From Cladocopium goreaui (Eukaryota > Sar > Dinophyceae > Suessiales > Symbiodiniaceae): a stretch of DNA of 64,000 bases. Under the pieces are notes generated by a model. It saw nothing but the letters and a program-made list of their open reading frames with translations, was not told the origin of the DNA and searched no databases. Below are positions 39,106-47,519 of the stretch, one piece after another. The stretch is from positions 437,574 to 501,573 of the forward strand of contig CAMXCT020001657.1 in assembly GCA_947184155.2 (NCBI GenBank). Direction: 5' to 3'. How positions within the stretch are numbered: the first letter of the stretch is position 1; every line of letters begins with the position of its first letter. The translations under genes and the position numbers were made by a program.

Positions 39106-40212
39106 TCAGCCTAGCCACGACATCCAGGGTCCTGTCAGATCTGTCTCATCTGACTTGCCCCAAAGGTCAGGGCGCCGGCCCGGAGTTGGAAGTGGATAGA
39201 ACTCGTCATCCCGGACGGCACTCACCGAGATGGTTCCTTCCTTGATCTCGGGTGGTCGGGGCGAGTCCTTCCATGTTGAAGGCCGACTTAGGTAGTCGGC
39301 TACCTTGTTGGCAACGCCCGGGATGTGCTGGAGCTTTGCGTCCTCAACTCTGTACCGCTCCAACAGCACACCCAGCACGGCGCCACAAAAGTTTTGGGCA
39401 GGCGATGCGCCTGACTTCTTAAGGGTGGTGGACAGCGCGGTCACCGAGTCCGATTGGATCGTGATCACGACGTTCATGCCCGCGAGCTTGTTGCCCCAAT
39501 GTTGCAGCGCCATAATGATGGCCAGGGCTTCCACCACCCCTTGAGAAGAGGATGCTCCCCATTCGAATCCCAAGCCCTTCGCGTCTCCCTCGGTTACCGG
39601 GGACGCCACTGTGTCGATGACTTGGTCATTGATCACCAGCACCGCGCCCAGTCCCTCCGGGGAGGCATCTGTAATCAGGGCCACCTTCGCCTTGTTTCGG
39701 CTGGTCAGGGATATTTTCCGTGAGGGCCTCTCCTTCGTCACGTTGAGGTACTCCATCAGCGCCAGCCTGGGCCCTTCCAGTCGCTTCACGACAAAGAGTC
39801 CGCTTTTGTTCCTCGAATCAGCCCTTCCTTCTCTCCTTGTTGATTCCTTTCCAGACCTGACTTCCTCCTCTCTGTCGGCCAAGACAGCGTAGAAGACCCG
39901 GAGGATCCACTTCGTCCTCGGCAGGATGCCTGAGAGCCAGGATAGTTTGCCCGTCACCGTTCTCAGCTCGGCTATCGGGGCCATTCCTCTGTTTTCCCAT
40001 TCCTTCAACCTGCCTTGGAGATCCACAATGAACTTCTCCGGCAAGGTGACGAGGATTTCCGTCTCGGATAGGAGTCTGAACTCCACACCTGCCCATGTTA
40101 CGGACGCTCCTCGTTCTCCTTTTCCAACAGAAAGTTTGAAGCCCAGGGCGGACATGGTGTGGAGTACGAACCCCAGCAGCAGATTCCGTCGTGAGTTCCC
40201 TGGAGTGCCCAC
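39106..40212 (-). CDS. RT thumb and RNase H of the split-repeat retrotransposon
   Basis: The frame 40212-39106 continues the reverse transcriptase after its YLDD box (SALGFKLSVGKGERG, VTWAGVEF) into an RNase H. The RNase H has LITDASPEGLGAVL (first Asp), GVVEALAIIMAL (Glu), IQSDSVTAL (Asp) and KVADYLSR (last Asp). RNase H removes the RNA strand during cDNA synthesis. It lies in a different frame from the preceding RT ORF, with a 115-nt overlap, so it is either reached by frameshifting or separated by a mutation. The ATG at 40212 is probably not a natural start. Confidence 0.82.
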   Translation of the reverse strand: MGTPGNSRRNLLLGFVLHTMSALGFKLSVGKGERGASVTWAGVEFRLLSETEILVTLPEKFIVDLQGRLKEWENRGMAPIAELRTVTGKLSWLSGILPRTKWILRVFYAVLADREEEVRSGKESTRREGRADSRNKSGLFVVKRLEGPRLALMEYLNVTKERPSRKISLTSRNKAKVALITDASPEGLGAVLVINDQVIDTVASPVTEGDAKGLGFEWGASSSQGVVEALAIIMALQHWGNKLAGMNVVITIQSDSVTALSTTLKKSGASPAQNFCGAVLGVLLERYRVEDAKLQHIPGVANKVADYLSRPSTWKDSPRPPEIKEGTISVSAVRDDEFYPLPTPGRRPDLWGKSDETDLTGPWMSWLG

Positions 40213-42659
40213 AACGAGTCATCCAGGTAGGTCTGGTGTTGTGCCTCCTCCTGCGGCAGACACGACTGCAGCATCCTCGATGTCCACGCCGCCATCCGGG
40301 ACCATCGCAACGGGGCCGTCCGGAACCCAAACAGCAAGGCTCTGAAGAGCAAGAAGCCGTCTCCTTCGATGTCCGGAGTAAGGGTGTGCTCGAGTTCCTT
40401 CTCATGCACTGGCAGATGTGGAAAGGCGTCGGCGATGTCGATGAGGGTGAGCTCACGCGACCACTTCCCATGCTGTTCCTCCACTGACGTCTGTGGGTGA
40501 AGCCGGTGCATAGCCCTCGCCATCTCCACTGCGTCCATGGCCCTTGGTAGGACTATCTTCTCGTCTAACCTCGCCTTACTGTTGCCACCCGACCGGCGGA
40601 GGTCGATGATCAGCCTCCTCTTCCGTGTTCCGTCCGGCCTTGTCTTGACAATGATGGCCAGCTTCGAGATGGTGCCCTGCGAGAAGTGTTCGTCGACCTG
40701 CTCCTTTGACACCTTCATCACGTAGCCCAGCTCCAGGAGTCTTCTGATCTCTTCCTTGGAGTCTTCCAGGTTGTCCGTGATGCTGATGTAGTTCGTGATG
40801 GCTCCCCTGGCAATCTGCAGGCTTGCGTCCATCATGACTTCGGGGTCACCTTCTTTGTCTGCAGGGGGGAAGACGCCCTTCGGCTTGATGTCGAGGTTCA
40901 CACCCAGCGGCGTTCCTTCATCCACCCAGTCTGCCAGGTCGGTGTCTGGGTCCCCAGCCTTCCTCGTCCAGGCCCGTATGAGGTCCGACTCCAAGGGGGA
41001 TCTGTACCTCCACCTGGATTGAAGCTTCACGGTACGTTTGCCCTGGCTCCCCACTAGCCTTCGGAGCTCCACTTTCCATCTGTCGACCGTTGCTTCATCC
41101 AGCTTGCAGTCGGGGGTTCCATATGCTGCCGCTGCTTCACCTGCCAGTCGGTTGCTCTTGTAGAACCTTTCCCATGATGCGAGGATCCTCATTCCGAGGT
41201 TGAGGGCTCCTGGCATGCCGGCCACCGTGGTTACAGGGTTTCTCATGCCCCCCACGAAGTTGAGGTTGGCTGGGTTGTTGCCCTTCGACTTGGACTCCTT
41301 CAGCATGCCGTAGTTGCCACCGCCGCCAGCCCAGGGCTTCAGTCGAACCTTGCCCTGTTCTGCTTTGACCTCTACCTTCGTGTCACCCTCGTCTTCCGTC
41401 TCGTACTCATAGGTGTATTCGTCCTCCTCCTTGGGTTTCGCCTTGGACTTGGAGGTGGCCGCACTGTCGGCTTTGGCCTGAAGTTTTTCCTCTTCCTTCG
41501 TCTTGATGTGCTCGCCTTTGACTCCTCTCTCCGGAGTTGGGGAGGCTTGACGTTTGGTCCTTCCCCTCAGCTCTTCCACCTCCTTCTTCAAGTCCGATTC
41601 CCTCTTGGCATAGAACTCGGCTGTTGCCAGCCTGCGGAAGTGCTGTATGACCAACTCGGCATACTTGTCGCACAACTCCTGGGGGTAATGTCCTGACGAC
41701 ACAGATCTCTGCTTGCCGATCACCGGGATGTGGTCTGCATCACCGCACGGGCACGAGCCTGCCAGCGACCCCAGGCCAAGCAGCGAGCCCGCAAACATCT
41801 GCGGCTTGTAAGTCCTCTGACCTGCTGCGACCTCCCTCTGGTAGTGGCACGTAGTGAAGTTGACCTTCGTCCAGTCCATCTTCTCCACCGCGCTGTCCAC
41901 TTCCGGGAGTTCCCATGCTGAGCAATGATGTGCGTGGTCAGATGGGGGAGGGTTCTCAACCGTCACAGCAGGTTTGATCCGGTCTTCGGGTCTGGAGTTC
42001 AAAATGACTTCACCCATCATTATGGATCTGGAGGCATGTAATGTACCCTGATCACATTCATCTTGCAACTTTTGGGTGTTGCTGGGCAGTCCATAAGGGT
42101 GCCTTCGAGAACGACAGGGCCCAGGGTAACCCTTCATTTCCCTCCAACGCAATTTCGAAAATGAAGTACATGGGAACCCTGCATGAAACCCATCCCACAA
42201 CCCCCTCCTGGCTCTATCAAGAAGCTCGGAGTAGGGTTCTTCGGCCAGTAGGTTGACTCCATCTCTGTCCCTGTCGAAGCTCTCGACTGTCACCTTCATC
42301 TTGTGCCTTCGTGCCGCTCTCGAGAGTGCTGAGCCAAGTGGGTCCTGAGGTCCAGAGTACAAGTGCAAAAAGAAAAACCGTCTCTTCATCAAATAGAGGT
42401 CCAATGTCATCAATTTCCCATTGAACTCCGCCTTGTCCTGATTGTCCTTGTTTGGACGTCTATGGGACCTGCTTCTTCGGTCTCTCCCTTGTTCTTCTTT
42501 GTCTTCTCTGCCCTCGCTTTCAGACCTTCGCCGCCTCGTTGATCTCGACCTCGCCCAGCTCCAGATCGGCGGAACTTGTGCAAAGCTTGGCTCATCAGCT
42601 TCTTGCCACCTTCGTCTTGTTGTGGGAGTCCTGCAATGCCAGTCCCGCTTCAGCTCCAT
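40098..42659 (-). CDS. Methyltransferase-like + reverse transcriptase ORF of the split-repeat retrotransposon
   Basis: 853 aa from the ATG at 42659 (MELKRDWHC), 2 nt after the Gag stop; the frame is open further upstream, but that part is antisense to sense in the Gag region. After an RS-rich leader, residues ~90-250 show a C5-methyltransferase-like set: FLHLYSGPQDPLG (motif I), VESFDRDRDG (II), GFPCTSFSKLR (IV, the PC-x-x-x-S nucleophile loop) and VTVENPPP (VI). A Lys/Glu-rich linker follows. The DIRS-like RT has RRLIIDLRRSGGN, LTLIDIADAFPHLPV (motif A), FGFRTAPLRWSR (motif B) and TYLDDSLW (motif C). The RT catalytic pair is intact. Methyltransferase activity is inferred from motifs only. 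Confidence 0.82.
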   Translation of the reverse strand: MELKRDWHCRTPTTRRRWQEADEPSFAQVPPIWSWARSRSTRRRRSESEGREDKEEQGRDRRSRSHRRPNKDNQDKAEFNGKLMTLDLYLMKRRFFFLHLYSGPQDPLGSALSRAARRHKMKVTVESFDRDRDGVNLLAEEPYSELLDRARRGLWDGFHAGFPCTSFSKLRWREMKGYPGPCRSRRHPYGLPSNTQKLQDECDQGTLHASRSIMMGEVILNSRPEDRIKPAVTVENPPPSDHAHHCSAWELPEVDSAVEKMDWTKVNFTTCHYQREVAAGQRTYKPQMFAGSLLGLGSLAGSCPCGDADHIPVIGKQRSVSSGHYPQELCDKYAELVIQHFRRLATAEFYAKRESDLKKEVEELRGRTKRQASPTPERGVKGEHIKTKEEEKLQAKADSAATSKSKAKPKEEDEYTYEYETEDEGDTKVEVKAEQGKVRLKPWAGGGGNYGMLKESKSKGNNPANLNFVGGMRNPVTTVAGMPGALNLGMRILASWERFYKSNRLAGEAAAAYGTPDCKLDEATVDRWKVELRRLVGSQGKRTVKLQSRWRYRSPLESDLIRAWTRKAGDPDTDLADWVDEGTPLGVNLDIKPKGVFPPADKEGDPEVMMDASLQIARGAITNYISITDNLEDSKEEIRRLLELGYVMKVSKEQVDEHFSQGTISKLAIIVKTRPDGTRKRRLIIDLRRSGGNSKARLDEKIVLPRAMDAVEMARAMHRLHPQTSVEEQHGKWSRELTLIDIADAFPHLPVHEKELEHTLTPDIEGDGFLLFRALLFGFRTAPLRWSRMAAWTSRMLQSCLPQEEAQHQTYLDDSLWALQGTHDGICCWGSYSTPCPPWASNFLLEKENEERP

Positions 42660-42661
42660 GA

Positions 42662-44179
42662 TCAGCCTTCCTTCTGAGGGCATTGGCTTGAAGGGTGTCC
42701 CACAGAGCCACACTTTGTGCAGATGTGGGCTCTTTGAACTCTTCCTTGGCAGGCGGCACCTGGTGGTAAGCCAGCACAGGCCCCATTGTTGTTGTTCCAG
42801 GCGTAGCAGGCTTGGGTCTTCTCTTTTCCCTTGCCCTTGCCCTTGCCTTCGCCTTTCACCCTTTTGGGGTCTGCTTGGCCTTCTGTGTCGGCCTGTCTTT
42901 TCTTTGCCTCCTTCCTCCTCGCATTCCGTGTCCTTCTTGTCGAAGCCGGTGTCCCCGTTGAAGTTTCTGTGTCCGGCTTGATTGCACTGATGCCACCCTG
43001 AATGGAGGAGGTGGCAATGGCTTCCGCCGGTGTCAGCGGTCTTCCCTTCGATCCATGCGCCAGCCATGCATTGGCAGGCACGTGAACTTGCTCTGCCCAG
43101 AAAGCTGCATCCTTGATCAGCAGCCGGAAGAGGCTTTCCCAGGGGTTTTCCTCTGACCACCCCATTGGTTCCTTCGTGCCGTTGGCGATGTCCATGTTGA
43201 CCGACACCTTCAGTCGTACAAGATGCTCGGATCTTGCAAGATCGTCTGCGCCCACGATGAGGTGCCATGCGCCCGGGTATAACCTGTCCAGCTTTTCGAT
43301 GTGGGCCTCGTAGGCAACGCACGTCGCCATCGTCAGGATGTCGAGCATGAGGAGTGCCGTCCTGTAGACCCTGAAGCTTGACCTCCATTGGTCGTAGGTG
43401 CTCGGTCCTGGGATCTCCTTCGTGATGTACCCGCCCATGACCGGGATGTAGGACCGGTACTTCTGCGTCCTGTGGGCCTTCTTGCCGTAGGGCAACCAGA
43501 CCGAGAAGTCGGCGTATGGAGAGCCCCCCGCATTGATCCTCCTCAGGAGGGCTGAGATCTGCTCCGTCGAGGGTTCCTCTTGCTCCAGTGGTAGCCCTCC
43601 GGTTTGCTTCACAAAGTTCTCCAGCCACCTCTGCTTCTGCTCCTCGGAGGATATGATGAACTCCGATTCGTCCCCTTGATCCAGGACTGCAGAAAACTTC
43701 ATCTTCCGTTCCGTCGAAACCTTCGGCACCTCCTTGAACTCCATGGCCCCAGGGGCGATCGCCGGGCTTTCTGCCCACGGGTCTGGGTCGACCCATAGCC
43801 TCAGGTCCAATCCCGAGTCCAGATGTAGTTTCCGCCTTGCTAGACGGTAGACCAGCCCCAGTTGTGCAGCTTGGACCACGGTGAGATGGGATCCATCCTC
43901 CAAAGTCGCGGCCTCCGATGTCGCCGCAACTGCCTGGGGTGGAAGCGCGGCCAACAGCCTGTAGTCGTCCGAAGGATCTCCTGCTGCTCGGACGAAGGCG
44001 CTCCACACCTGATCGTCCACCCCAAAGTAGGCCCTGCACGCCCGCAAGGATCCAAAGGGCGCCAATTCCGTGGGCCACGCCATGCGCAAGGCGACCCATT
44101 CCCTTTTCAAAAATTGGTGGGGGAATCTCACCACCAGCTTGAGCCAAAATGGCACAAGTGATGAGATTCCACCCACCAT
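42662..44179 (-). CDS. Gag-like protein with a CCHC zinc knuckle
   Basis: 505 aa if started at the ATG at 44179, but the first ~25 residues are coded by the terminal repeat and read through the spliced-leader-like sequence, so a downstream Met is possible. Globular N-terminal ~330 residues are followed by a Lys/Arg/Gly-rich tract (GEGKGKGKGKEK) and a zinc knuckle CTKCGSVGHPSSQC (C-x2-C-x4-H-x4-C) just before the stop. This is the composition of retroelement nucleocapsid proteins that bind RNA. The stop TGA is followed 2 nt later by the ATG of the methyltransferase-RT ORF, as in termination-reinitiation. Confidence 0.8.
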   Translation of the reverse strand: MVGGISSLVPFWLKLVVRFPHQFLKREWVALRMAWPTELAPFGSLRACRAYFGVDDQVWSAFVRAAGDPSDDYRLLAALPPQAVAATSEAATLEDGSHLTVVQAAQLGLVYRLARRKLHLDSGLDLRLWVDPDPWAESPAIAPGAMEFKEVPKVSTERKMKFSAVLDQGDESEFIISSEEQKQRWLENFVKQTGGLPLEQEEPSTEQISALLRRINAGGSPYADFSVWLPYGKKAHRTQKYRSYIPVMGGYITKEIPGPSTYDQWRSSFRVYRTALLMLDILTMATCVAYEAHIEKLDRLYPGAWHLIVGADDLARSEHLVRLKVSVNMDIANGTKEPMGWSEENPWESLFRLLIKDAAFWAEQVHVPANAWLAHGSKGRPLTPAEAIATSSIQGGISAIKPDTETSTGTPASTRRTRNARRKEAKKRQADTEGQADPKRVKGEGKGKGKGKEKTQACYAWNNNNGACAGLPPGAACQGRVQRAHICTKCGSVGHPSSQCPQKEG

Positions 44180-44235
44180 CCCCTGTGCTACCTGCTTTGT
44201 TCGGCAGGAAATTCCGGAACTACATTTCCTTTTCC
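44106..44235 (-). repeat. Split direct repeat B, outer copy (5' terminus of the element)
   Basis: 130 bp, same as 36631-36760; followed on the right by the ATT flank and AT-rich satellite. Confidence 0.92.
44138..44153 (-). other. Spliced-leader-like 16-mer near the 5' end of the element
   Basis: Minus strand GCCATTTTGGCTCAAG, 82 nt from the element's 5' end. It matches the final 16 nt of the dinoflagellate trans-spliced leader; the bases before it (CACTTGT) differ from the leader's first six. Confidence 0.6.
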
Positions 44236-44400
44236 ATTAAGTTGTGTTATATTATATTATTATATTATGTTATGTTGTGTTATATTATAATATATTGTGT
44301 TGTGCTATATTAGATTATGTTATGTTATATATTGTATTATATTATCTTTTCTTATGTTATATTATATTATATTATATTATATTTAAATACATTAGCAATT
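44236..44400. repeat. TTATA/TATTA microsatellite
   Basis: About 165 bp of degenerate (ATTAT)n/(TGTTA)n directly flanking the tyrosine-recombinase element. Noncoding. Confidence 0.85.
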
Positions 44401-44564
44401 ATATATAATCATATCATGTGTATTCATATGTATATATGTCAAGTGCTCAATACAATGCAATAACTGAAAACATCATTCATAAGCTGATCAATCACACACA
44501 AAATTCCAAAACCCGCGGCTCAAGACTTGTATGACCGTCAGCATTTGGGCGACAGCACCGAGCT

Positions 44565-44777
44565 TCAAACTGGAACATGATCGGTAGTCTTTGCTGCATC
44601 TCTTCGTCTTAACAAAGAGATGCCAAACGAACCCCCAGAGCCATCCCCTGCAACTGAATCATCCTGCCTTCGTTCAGCCTTTGGCGGCGGTTGAGGTACA
44701 TCCACGCTCAACTGTTGGTCGCCTGATGTTGCAATTTGGTGGCGACAAATGGGTTCGGTAAAGCATCCTGTGCCCAT
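44565..44777 (-). CDS. Possible terminal exon of an unidentified gene
   Basis: 70 codons open on the minus strand, with DVPQPPPKAERRQDD and GGSFGISLLRRRDAAK and a stop at the low-coordinate end. The composition is plausible for a disordered C-terminus. No family and no confirmed acceptor. Confidence 0.3.
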   Translation of the reverse strand: MGTGCFTEPICRHQIATSGDQQLSVDVPQPPPKAERRQDDSVAGDGSGGSFGISLLRRRDAAKTTDHVPV

Positions 44778-47519
44778 CCCTGCAAACTTCCACCTGGTGC
44801 GACTTTTGAGGCATCCTCATCTGAGACTTTTTGCCTCCAGCCAAAATTGGGTTTTGTCTCTTGAACTTCGGCTAAACAGCTAAACAAAACGAGTCGAATA
44901 CATCGAATACGAAATCATTATAATTCATTCAAATATCAAAGCCTGAAGTCTGTGTTCAAAAACGGGTTAACGGTTAAGGCTGATGTCAGAACAGCAACTC
45001 GATATCCAAAACCATCGCTGCGCAGCCTCCATCCCTCTTGGCTTCCAGAGCTCTCATCGCTTGAGCCTACTGTTCACCCAGGTAATCGTAATCGACTTTC
45101 ACGTATGAGGAACTAGACAAAAAAGATACCGTGTAGGCAATGAATTATCATTAATTAACGTTATTAACGTTGAATTGTATAATTATCAACGTATCTGTGT
45201 GTGTGTGTCACAATTTTGAGTGCGAAAGTTCGACAATCAGAGAACCACACATTTTGGAAATGTGTTCAGATGAGTTGCGACTGCCAAAAAAATCACTCCG
45301 ACCCAAGCGCTTTGCGCGCTCTGCCTGACTCCCTGGGCCGAATCTTCGAGGCCTGCACCTCCTGAGTGCTACCGGGTTTTCAGGGTTGCGGGCCTTTTAT
45401 GACTTATGACCTGTATAATCTGTTCGTTGTAGTGGTTTGAATATGTTTGAGTACACCAAGATTGAGACAAGAAATCATGGACAGCAAGTTTCAGCCCCAG
45501 TCTAGATTGGCAAAGCTAACCCTGCTTCTTTTGACCTCCTTTTAGAGGACTAAAATCACCATGAGTCTCATGTCCTCAGCTGCAACTGCTTTAAGACATT
45601 GAGCTTCAGGCAGAGGAGAGCCACACGCCAGGCCGCAAATCGATCATCACCCGGCCAAAGGTATCTGTGTCTATGATGGTCGCTGGGAGCCACTCCTCAG
45701 CAAAGCTGAGATGCTGAACAAATCTGCACGATCTGAACCATCCAATGGTCCAATGCCCTCAGGGAGTCGGACGCCATGCGTTACCGAGTAGTACTCCACT
45801 ACATCGTCTTTCCTGCGTGTCAGAACGTGGTTGAACAGTCAGACTCATGTTTGCCAAGTGCCTGCCTCTGCATAAAGGCATTTAATTCAATGTGAATCCT
45901 ATTCGGGCACTTCAAATTTTGGAATGCGCAAATTCTTGGAGGTTCAAGGAAGCCCAGCAACAAAGCGTGTGCCATGCGATCAAATGGAAAAAGGCACAAG
46001 AGAAACCAAAGAAACTGGCGCACAAACTGTGCGTCAAGCTGAATGCCGTGAATTTGGTCTGCTTTTACTTGTGCAAAATTTACGTCCTGTAGGAGCCAGT
46101 AGGAGCTGTGGCAGTTACTGCCTTGGCTTTGCGCTCCTCAAGAAGCGATTGTGATCACCCGTGTTCCAGTATGGTCCAGTACCATACTGACAGCAGTGAC
46201 TCCCCATGGCATCTATAGGAATTGTTCGCGAAAGATCTCTTCACAACTGAAAAACCATGCAGCTGCACGTGTCCTGTTGCTGGAGGGAGCGCACCTGCCA
46301 GGCAATTTTGAAAGGCCGGAATGCCTGATGATTTGCGGGAACTGAACAGAAGGAGTCCTCTAGATGTTCTCTGCATACTCTGGTCTTGCAGCACCAAGAG
46401 CAGCTACATCTAGATTTGATCCCAGTGAGAAAACAAGTCTTTGATTTGCACCCTTTGCTCGCCTCTTCTAACATCTGTCGCACGACCTTCTGAATCTCCG
46501 GCAGTTGCAGCACCTTACTGTGGGGTGCAGTGGGGCTGCAAGGCTGGATAGGAGCAACTTAGGATTTGTGAAGACAAATGACTGTTGATCGACTATGAAT
46601 TCCCGACTGCAAGCACTTCCAACGGCCGAAATAAAGACCGGTTCCACATGGTTCCACCACTTCAGCTGCCACCACCAAGCTCCTTTTTAGCTAATGAAAA
46701 TATGCTCAGAACACTCTCAACCACAGCCGTTGTAGCCGCAGTTAACTGCCTCAGCTTGATGTGATTTTGGTGGTTTAGGAATGTCAAACTTACCTGGGGA
46801 TGTGTGTTGGAGTATGCTCAATTGAAAGCTGCCAATCATGGATGGATAACTCATCACATAACTTTCTCCAGCTTTTTCTCCTCCCTTTCACTCTGCAATC
46901 TTCAGCATTTCAACATCTCGACGCTTGTTGTCATCCACCAAAACTCAGCAAAGCAACTCAAGCTAAGGCGAAACTCCCGACAATCTTGCCCAGAGTTTGA
47001 TATCGGTTCCCGTTCGTCCACAGCAAACCTCAAATTGGGCAGGGATGGACGAACACCAAAACAAAACAAGTCACACAAGTCACTTCATCCTGTCGCTTCA
47101 GGAAATTGTTTGATATCCTCCGTGCACTGTGTGACCACCGGAGCCGCAGTACCCGGCCTGGAGCACGGGTGAGCACTGTGCAGAGGAGCTTCTGTGAACC
47201 TTTGTTCACCAACGCATAGAGGATGTACCTTGGCCAGTTGCCCACAAGTCATCACAAGTCCCCTGCGCTATACTTAGTAATATGTTACTATTAGTATCTA
47301 TTAGTCTTACCATGGGGGTGGTATTTTGGCTGCAGAATCCTAAGGTGGCTTATGTGGCCATACCCAAACAGTCTCTGTGTTGGCGCTGTTTTGCCAACAG
47401 TCATCCCACATCGTCAGCCCCCACATTGTGTCCATGCTGTCCATGCAACGGTCCAACCGAAGTCCACAAACTTCTACCAAATGAGTTGTGGCGGATTTAT
47501 GGCAGAATGACATCAAAAA
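44778..47519. other. No confirmed gene; isolated exon-like stretches
   Basis: A minus-strand stretch at about 46511-46455 (VLQLPEIQKVVRQMLEEASK, acceptor-like CAGTAAG) looks coding. Others near 47230-47170 (YILYALVNKGSQKLL) and 46020-45830 are weaker. They could be exons of a gene downstream of the one ending at 47520. Confidence 0.35.

Larger units (their letters stand above)
36476..44235 (-). mobile_element. Complete tyrosine-recombinase retrotransposon with split direct repeats
   Basis: 7,760 bp. Repeat A is at 36476-36607 and 36761-36892 (132 bp each); repeat B at 36631-36760 and 44106-44235 (130 bp each). In element orientation (minus strand) the order is B - ORFs - A - B - A, the A1-ORFs-B1-A2-B2 split-repeat layout of PAT/Ngaro-type relatives of DIRS. 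ORFs code for Gag-like, methyltransferase + RT, RNase H, an unknown small protein and a tyrosine recombinase. Both outer borders are flanked by ATT; these elements normally make no longer duplication. Repeats look identical, so the insertion is probably recent. The RT and RNase H frames differ. Confidence 0.9.

Noticed and set aside
42660-44147. The long frame 44147-40098 as a single 1349-aa protein
   Set aside because: Its first ~500 codons lie opposite in phase to the Gag ORF, which has a zinc knuckle and normal composition. The real second ORF begins at the ATG at 42659, just after the Gag stop.
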